A stretch of DNA of 64,000 nt from Nakazawaea peltata (Eukaryota > Ascomycota > Pichiomycetes > Alaninales > Pachysolenaceae). Position numbers and translations under genes: made by a program. The notes beneath the pieces are model-generated. The model saw nothing but the letters and a program-made list of their open reading frames with translations, had not been told where the DNA came from and did not search any database. The stretch spans positions 1,925,135 to 1,989,134 of the forward strand of contig BCGQ01000001.1 of NCBI GenBank assembly GCA_001599355.1, written 5' to 3'. Shown piece by piece: positions 58,073 to 64,000 of the stretch (positions are counted from its first letter, which is position 1; every line of letters begins with the position of its first letter).

Positions 58073-61000
58073 ATGACTATCAAAATCTGGGAACACTCCC
58101 AGACTAGTCCCTCTAACTATATAGAGGCAGTCTACATCCGGTTAGTCAAAAAATTACCCGTCCTAACCGGCCTCACAGTCTCAGAAACCGAGGCCGACGG
58201 CGGTTACGAACATTGTCGGGACGCTTTGATCCCCGTGGTGACTTCACATCTCTTCGAATTGCTCATAGAATGTTCCTGTGATATCTTGGAAGACTTGAAC
58301 CATCACGACAAGTACACTCAGTTGGCCGACAGACCCATCTTATCGCTACGGTCTATAGCGGTGGTGTTACGGTTGTTATCAGACTTGTCGGAGATGAGAT
58401 GGAAGGCTCAAGAACCCCAGCAGGTTCGGTATACGAAGAGGAAACAGTTCTCCAATGCTTTGGCAACCACCTCGGGGATTGGTTCCGCCGCTAATAAATG
58501 CAATTACTACACCACTCGTCCTCCAAAGATGTCCATAGATTTAGTCAAGAGAGCATTGTCGATAATATCGAGGTTGAAGACGTCGAGGGAGACGCTTGTC
58601 AAGTTGCTGGAGTTCCAGAACAAACCTGCACCTGAGACTGATCCGGATCTCCAAGTGCTTCTAGATACGATCGATATCAATTGCCTGACGGTGATCCGAT
58701 TCTTATCACTGCTGAACCCACTGGAAAGTTTGACATTTTTACAAGGAAAGTTCAGTGTCTTGTCTTCACAGACAAGTTCCGAGAGTGAGTATGTTCCATA
58801 TCTTGATTTGTTGGCTCATATTGAGATTTCGGCCGATTCTCTCTCCGATTTACTCCAATTTTTACTACTGTCTGTGGAGAAGATCCGTCGGTCAGTCCAT
58901 TTGAAATTGGTGCTTTATTTCAGTTCTGTTAGTATCAATTTTTGGTTGATGTCCAACCCTAAAGAATTTGTAGATCGAATCAGAAGTGGCAGTTCCATTC
59001 CTTTATTAGCCAGTTCACTTTTCGATGCTCTCAATACTCGTCTTCAAGATTTCCTCTATGCCAGAGGAACCTCACTTATGGCCACAGTTTTATTGGTGTT
59101 AACACCTAAAGTATTCGAAGATTATATAAAGAACACCACCAAATCTCCACTGCATTCGACTCAATTACACTTCCTCAAATCCATAGTCAAGCAGATCATC
59201 ACCAAAGGTCCATTGTTAAGTGAATACACAAGTAATATGGTGACTATCATGATGTTAGCAGGGTCAATTCAGTCGTACTACTCCGAGTCATTCATGTATA
59301 AATTTGCATTGCTCTATACGGATCATCTTTGTGATACCTTGTCTATGAGTGCACCTACCAGGTACTGTGTTGGGGCCGACCCTGCTACGATTGATAACTT
59401 GAGGATCGAGTTCTTTGTAGCCAGTGCTTCTTTCTTTGGTGATAAGTATATTGATATGTATATATCTATTATCAATGATCCCGATGCGTGTGTTCCTAGG
59501 TTGAGGATGCTTACGGGGGGTTTGAAGCTGTTGGGGACTAATCCTGCTGCTAGGCCGATATTTAATAGGATATTGGATGAGAGTAGTGGGAAGTTGAGGG
59601 GGTGGTTGTTGAGGAGTTGTGAGTTTTTGAAGAAAATGGATGGAGCAGCGGGAGTAGGAGCGGCAGGAGCGGTAGCGACTGCTGCGACTGGAGTGGGTCT
59701 GAGCCTGATTCTGAATCTGAGTCTGGCTCCTGCTGCTCCAGTCAGTACTTCTAGTTCATCGAGTGTTGGTACTCCAACTGGGTCTGCCTCTGGGTCTGCC
59801 CCTGGGTCTGGTTATGCCCTTGCCCCTGTGTCTGGGTCTGCCCCTGGCCATATCCAGTCACTGACTCAGTCACTGTCACTGTCACTGTCACTGACCCTGC
59901 CCCTCTCCCAGTCACTGTCACTTGCCCTGCCATCACCAAAAAACAGAAAAGAATCCCTCTCAACCTTCAGAATCAACAGACACAAATTGGATATGAAAAA
60001 ACACATGTCTTTCAAGAATGGGAACTCAGGAATCACCTCCGAATCATCCTCGATCTCCCATTCAAGTTCCAGCGACAAAGTCAGCTCATCTCAATCTCAA
60101 AGTCTGGCCGAATTCTTCACTATCGACCCCCAAGATCACCTCCATCTCTACTACAAAGATATCGTCAAAAACTTGTTCTTCATCTTCCGTGTCAGACCAA
60201 CAGCTTATCTCATCCCAGAAGGAACAACCACCAACGATTTCCCCAAGATCTTCTCCGACAAGCAACTCTTATTTGATTTCAGACTCCAAGTGGAACAATT
60301 CATCATCCCATATGTCTACCTTTACCTGGATGGAGACACCGATATGGTGGAATCGTTGACCGATTTCGCCTTTGGACTCGTAGATAACCTTTCAAGGGCC
60401 AAGACCCCTCATCTAGCTCTCTTTTACAGCTTTGCATGTGTCATAATCATGAGATCTCTTGCTAGTTTGATCTCAGCTCATGTCCTTGACGAGGCAACCA
60501 CCAAGAAATTGTTCACCATCCTCGTACTGTTCATGGAACTGAGATTCACACTGCTCGAGGAGCTTCCTCAGGACTTCTTGGAGCTCCCAATCGCCGTTCA
60601 TCATTCAGAAACTTGTAGACTCACCTTTGTTCACCTGGAGAAAGCTCTTATGTCGGGCTTTCTTATCCCAGATATCGAGATGTTCAGGCTTATTCGTAGA
60701 GGAATTCAGCTTTTGATGAGAGATGCTAGTCAGAGACATGTTCCTGATTGTTTTGAAGGGATGAATATCAAGTTCTTCGCGGCCATAGCCGACGACAGCA
60801 CTCCAATCTCAACCTTAGGAGCGATGCAAAAGAAGTTGAAGAGACAGATCATCGAGTTACTTCATGTGACCGACGGGTTCATCAAGATTTGGTTCGATTT
60901 ATACGAGAAATGGCGTTGTAGTTCCAATGAAGAAAGCAAAGCGTACTATCTTGGGTTCATTGTGGCCATGTCTGGAGTTTTGATCAAGCCTGAGAACGAT

Positions 61001-64000
61001 GAGACGGTGACGGCCGAGCTGACAGAGAAATTACGCTATGCTATCGGTACTCAGATGGAACTGCTCGTCTCTGACAACCTCAAGGTGAGAGAACTGGCCA
61101 AAGATATCCTCTCGACAGAGATCCACCCAGAATGTTACCGATTTGTAGTTGAAGAGATCCATAAGAAGACTCAAGAGATCGCTAGTCGTGGGATCCCGAC
61201 CGAGAAAGAGTTGTTGTTTGTCGAACAAGCTCTCTCGATCTCCAGAACCATCGTCAGCTCCGATGATATCCAAGTGTTCGTTCTTATGACGACATTCCTC
61301 GACTCCGGAAGATACTGGGCTCAAATCATCGATCTGACCGAGAATGAACAGATGAAATATCGACTCATGTTGAGACATGCGAAGCTCGGACTGGCCGTCG
61401 ATATGCAAAAGAGTCGCTTCTCGTACTGGGGACTGCTCAAACTTCGTAATGCCTACGCCAAAGTATACCTTGATTGGATAGAAATGGTTCTTTTCAAGAG
61501 AGACGAGAAGAAGAAACTGAAAGTGATCTCGTTGGGACTGGATAAAGTCCGTAATACCGAGCTGAGGAAACTGAAAGAACTCGATATGCTTGCCTTCGAC
61601 GTGGCCGTCGAGGTGAGCTACGTCTTGGTCACGGCTCTCGAGAACCTCCCCCTCGAAGCTCCTCAAGGTCTTCATAAAAAAGAGTATTTGAGATCCAAGA
61701 AAGTCATCTTTGGAAACTTCTTCTCGGTTTTGTATAAGATTTTGGATAAGTTCAGTGCTGTGGATGGAGCTGGAAGTTTGAGTGCTCGTCATAAGGTTGC
61801 CATTTTACTCGAGAATGCCATCTCGGCCCTCACCAATTTACTCGACTCCAACGTCGACGTTGGGTTCGAGTTTGTTCTCCCATTGAACTACCACAAGGAA
61901 CGTAAAATCAAGTTGGCTTTCTTGAAAGTGTTTGCCAATATCGTAGATAAACTCAATGTTGGAGAGGATGAGGAGGCTCAAAGACAAGCTGCTATCAGAG
62001 GAGCCGTCTCGAGTGTCATGGATTGTCCTCAATTGACTCTTGCCGTAGTTGGATACTGTCCTCCATCCGATGTCGATGCTTTACTGTTGGTATTTTTGAA
62101 TGGAGACACTCGTCAACTGAATATGTTGAATGTCTTAGCTACGTTGATCAAGCTGGAGATCGTCACTCTGAAGAACTCGTCCGAAATCTTGAGATCCAAC
62201 TCGGTAGCCACCAGAATGTTGGCCTTGTTCTGTAAAAAAGAGGGTTATTCTTACTTACAAAGGACGTTAAGACCGACTTTGACCAAGATAGCCGAGCTCG
62301 GAGACAACTTTGAGGTTGAGAAATTGACTCTGGACAGTCCCGATGCCGAAGCCAACGTCGATAAACTCATGCACTACTTGAACGAGATCATCAACCTGTT
62401 ATTTGAATCGATCCACTACATTCCAAACGAATTCAAGTTCTTATGTTCGATTATTTATGAACTGACGGGACGTAAATTCCCCGACGCCAAGATCTATGCC
62501 GTTGGTGCCTTCATGTTCTTGAGATTCATAGCTCCAGCCATTGTGAGTCCCGATGCCAATGAGATCATCGAGTTCACTGCCGACCGTAGTTTGAAAAGAT
62601 CGTACATCCAGTTGGCCAAGGTGCTCCAATTGATGGCCAACAGCTCGATCACCACGATCAGATGGCCATTGTTGGTGTCTCGAATGAACGAGTTGACCAT
62701 CTTGAACGTCCAAATCACCCGGTTCTTACAAGCAGTCTCAAAATACCATCCAAAACACGATTTCATCAGAGCAGAAAACAACTCGTTACCCGTCGATAAC
62801 CGCTTTTTCCATCATTTGCTCTACGAAAAGGTACAGGAGATCCGGGCCTCGTTCTTAGCCGACCCGACCCTCTCTCTAAGCCAAAAGAAAGACGTCTGGA
62901 CTCGTTTAGACACCCAATTGAAAGACGCAGGTGAAGAATCCTCCTCCTTCGGTTACACCCTCAGCGACTACATCACCGACAAGGAAGAACATGACGCAGC
63001 ATTTTACGAATTTATGACCAGAACTGCGGTCAAAGAAGCCAATTTGAAATTGAAAGATGGGGTACTGCACGAGACCATCTCACCCGATGGAGTGCCTACG
63101 GTTGTTCTTGAGTACTCCAAGTTGGAGAACACCTCCTACGAAGATGCCGAGCTGCTCACGTACCGGTTTTTCCAGGTGTGTTCCAAGATTTGGGACTCCA
63201 AGTTCTACGTCGTTGCCGATTGTACTGGATTCGAAGGATCTCAAGACTTTGGTCAACTGATCTTCCAATTGTTCCTGTCGTATACCCCACCTTCCAAGCT
63301 GCAAAACATAGCCAAGATCTTTTACTACAACATTTCGCAGTCGTTTTTCCCCTCGGTGGTGCAAATTCTTAAAATGCTGCAAGAGAAGGGTTTTGGAGAC
63401 AACATCTACTTTGCCTCGAGTTTCGACCGAGGTGAGTCCGGTGTGTCCATGTCTCTGCAGAGTAATTCGTTGGAGAAGGATTGTAGGGTGACGTTCCATG
63501 AGGTTTCATTGTATGAGCCTTCGCAGAAGAGGTTTGTTCCGGTCACCATTAAGATCGGAGACGAGTTTTTACAGGTTGGGTTCCGTCAAAGTACTCGGTT
63601 CAAGGCTTTCGGGAATATGAAATCTCTCATTTTGACCGATGTTTATGCTATTAAAGATCTTTCTGGTGCCGAAATCTCAAATACCACTGGAGTTCCCGAT
63701 GAGATCTCCATTCACAATTCTCGTACTGGAGCCACTTTGATCTTGACGTCTCCTAAGAAGATCGAGATCATGAGAACTTTGTATTTCTCCAAATCTCGTC
63801 TCAGTGCTACTGTCGAAAGACAACGTATCGAGGAAGACACCGAGGATCGTAAACTCGACAGATGGCTCGGTAGATTGATCAATATCGATTTCGTAGGCTT
63901 ACTCTCCCCAGATCCGGAGATTCGTAGACTGTCGTATGTTCTTTTAGGAGCCATGTCCCGGTCGTTCAGTCTTGATTGTCATGGTCATTTCGAGTCTCTT
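58073..64000 (+). CDS. IRA2: Ras GTPase-activating protein IRA/neurofibromin, 5' part
   Basis: A single frame runs without a stop from ATG 58073 through the window end (1976 codons; partial at 3'). IRA proteins accelerate Ras GTP hydrolysis and restrain cAMP-PKA signalling. The N-terminal ~1250 residues are helical and poorly conserved. The GAP domain spans roughly 1340-1580: arginine finger in LRSNSVATRMLALF (R1374), YLQRTLRPTL and the FLRFIAPAIVSP signature (1482-1493). A Sec14-like region follows (KFYVVADCTGFEG; NIAKIFYYNISQSFFPS; about 1680-1790), then a PH-like part. A low-complexity Ala/Gly then Ser/Leu/Pro-rich insertion lies at ~522-620. IRA1 and IRA2 are not separable; the symbol is approximate. 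Confidence 0.93.
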   Translation, partial: MTIKIWEHSQTSPSNYIEAVYIRLVKKLPVLTGLTVSETEADGGYEHCRDALIPVVTSHLFELLIECSCDILEDLNHHDKYTQLADRPILSLRSIAVVLRLLSDLSEMRWKAQEPQQVRYTKRKQFSNALATTSGIGSAANKCNYYTTRPPKMSIDLVKRALSIISRLKTSRETLVKLLEFQNKPAPETDPDLQVLLDTIDINCLTVIRFLSLLNPLESLTFLQGKFSVLSSQTSSESEYVPYLDLLAHIEISADSLSDLLQFLLLSVEKIRRSVHLKLVLYFSSVSINFWLMSNPKEFVDRIRSGSSIPLLASSLFDALNTRLQDFLYARGTSLMATVLLVLTPKVFEDYIKNTTKSPLHSTQLHFLKSIVKQIITKGPLLSEYTSNMVTIMMLAGSIQSYYSESFMYKFALLYTDHLCDTLSMSAPTRYCVGADPATIDNLRIEFFVASASFFGDKYIDMYISIINDPDACVPRLRMLTGGLKLLGTNPAARPIFNRILDESSGKLRGWLLRSCEFLKKMDGAAGVGAAGAVATAATGVGLSLILNLSLAPAAPVSTSSSSSVGTPTGSASGSAPGSGYALAPVSGSAPGHIQSLTQSLSLSLSLTLPLSQSLSLALPSPKNRKESLSTFRINRHKLDMKKHMSFKNGNSGITSESSSISHSSSSDKVSSSQSQSLAEFFTIDPQDHLHLYYKDIVKNLFFIFRVRPTAYLIPEGTTTNDFPKIFSDKQLLFDFRLQVEQFIIPYVYLYLDGDTDMVESLTDFAFGLVDNLSRAKTPHLALFYSFACVIIMRSLASLISAHVLDEATTKKLFTILVLFMELRFTLLEELPQDFLELPIAVHHSETCRLTFVHLEKALMSGFLIPDIEMFRLIRRGIQLLMRDASQRHVPDCFEGMNIKFFAAIADDSTPISTLGAMQKKLKRQIIELLHVTDGFIKIWFDLYEKWRCSSNEESKAYYLGFIVAMSGVLIKPENDETVTAELTEKLRYAIGTQMELLVSDNLKVRELAKDILSTEIHPECYRFVVEEIHKKTQEIASRGIPTEKELLFVEQALSISRTIVSSDDIQVFVLMTTFLDSGRYWAQIIDLTENEQMKYRLMLRHAKLGLAVDMQKSRFSYWGLLKLRNAYAKVYLDWIEMVLFKRDEKKKLKVISLGLDKVRNTELRKLKELDMLAFDVAVEVSYVLVTALENLPLEAPQGLHKKEYLRSKKVIFGNFFSVLYKILDKFSAVDGAGSLSARHKVAILLENAISALTNLLDSNVDVGFEFVLPLNYHKERKIKLAFLKVFANIVDKLNVGEDEEAQRQAAIRGAVSSVMDCPQLTLAVVGYCPPSDVDALLLVFLNGDTRQLNMLNVLATLIKLEIVTLKNSSEILRSNSVATRMLALFCKKEGYSYLQRTLRPTLTKIAELGDNFEVEKLTLDSPDAEANVDKLMHYLNEIINLLFESIHYIPNEFKFLCSIIYELTGRKFPDAKIYAVGAFMFLRFIAPAIVSPDANEIIEFTADRSLKRSYIQLAKVLQLMANSSITTIRWPLLVSRMNELTILNVQITRFLQAVSKYHPKHDFIRAENNSLPVDNRFFHHLLYEKVQEIRASFLADPTLSLSQKKDVWTRLDTQLKDAGEESSSFGYTLSDYITDKEEHDAAFYEFMTRTAVKEANLKLKDGVLHETISPDGVPTVVLEYSKLENTSYEDAELLTYRFFQVCSKIWDSKFYVVADCTGFEGSQDFGQLIFQLFLSYTPPSKLQNIAKIFYYNISQSFFPSVVQILKMLQEKGFGDNIYFASSFDRGESGVSMSLQSNSLEKDCRVTFHEVSLYEPSQKRFVPVTIKIGDEFLQVGFRQSTRFKAFGNMKSLILTDVYAIKDLSGAEISNTTGVPDEISIHNSRTGATLILTSPKKIEIMRTLYFSKSRLSATVERQRIEEDTEDRKLDRWLGRLINIDFVGLLSPDPEIRRLSYVLLGAMSRSFSLDCHGHFESL
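59638..59935 (+). repeat. Low-complexity insertion in IRA
   Basis: Purine-rich GGAGCGGCAGGAGC-type codons give way to repeated GGGTCTGCCCCT (12 nt) and TCACTG (6 nt) units. The frame stays open. It encodes Ala/Gly, then Gly-Ser-Ala/Pro, then Ser-Leu repeats. Confidence 0.85.

Noticed and set aside
59751-60078. Minus-strand frames with Gln-Thr and Val-Thr repeats
   Set aside because: They are antisense to the IRA low-complexity insertion, which lies in an uninterrupted 1976-codon frame.

Overview
The window reads as an ordinary, gene-dense chromosome segment of a budding yeast (Saccharomycotina). Compact genes are separated by short AT-rich spacers, best matches throughout are to S. cerevisiae families, and seven introns carry yeast-type signals (GTATGT/GTAAGT donors, TACTAAC or yCTRAC branch points, 8-16 nt from branch A to acceptor). 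CTG falls at conserved hydrophobic positions in IPP1 and RFC4, so CTG is read as leucine; this argues against the CUG-Ser and CUG-Ala clades. The species cannot be named from sequence alone. I saw no tRNA or rRNA gene, transposon, LTR element, CRISPR array or recognisable centromere.

Layout. 0-6 kb: RPP2B-type acidic ribosomal protein P2 (with a 5'UTR intron), CYS3, a small mitochondrial membrane protein, TAN1, SIL1. 6-12 kb: MCM6, an RRT8/LDS-family membrane protein, and a secreted-type ureohydrolase divergent from UGA2. 12-22 kb: UGA2, a GST-fold protein, RAD57, MAF1, a 1.6-kb gene-free stretch, and a CSC1/PHM7/RSN1-type channel. 22-34 kb: IPP1, TRP1, an ARA1-like aldo-keto reductase, RFC4, VPS52, SEC20, IAH1, HMI1, POP3. 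34-42 kb: an unrecognised coiled-coil protein overlapping the 3' end of a four-exon SPO11, then DBP3 divergent from ERO1. 42-56 kb: NEW1 with an octapeptide prion-like repeat, RPN4 behind a 1.4-kb upstream region, WRS1, an unrecognised Ser/Pro-rich protein, and a PDK1-type kinase (PKH). 56-64 kb: RPL27 with an intron, a 1.3-kb repeat-rich spacer, and the first ~1976 codons of an IRA/neurofibromin RasGAP that runs off the window.

Functional links. MCM6, RFC4 and RAD57 serve replication and recombination, and each has ACGCG cores (MBF-type) close upstream. SIL1, ERO1 and SEC20 serve the ER; SIL1 and SEC20 end in the DEL-type tails ADEL and VDEL. The ureohydrolase and UGA2 share a divergent promoter and could bracket a guanidino-compound to GABA to succinate route. 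PKH and IRA act in nutrient signalling, MAF1 in Pol III control, and NEW1, RPL27, RPP2B and WRS1 in translation.

I found no multi-gene novel system. The most informative points are the reconstructed intron structures (SPO11, MAF1, RRT8, RPL27, RPP2B), the NEW1 repeat, DEL-type retrieval tails, acid-free N-terminal extensions on CYS3 and the GST-like protein, a low-complexity insertion in IRA, two orphan proteins, and several short intergenic repeat arrays.
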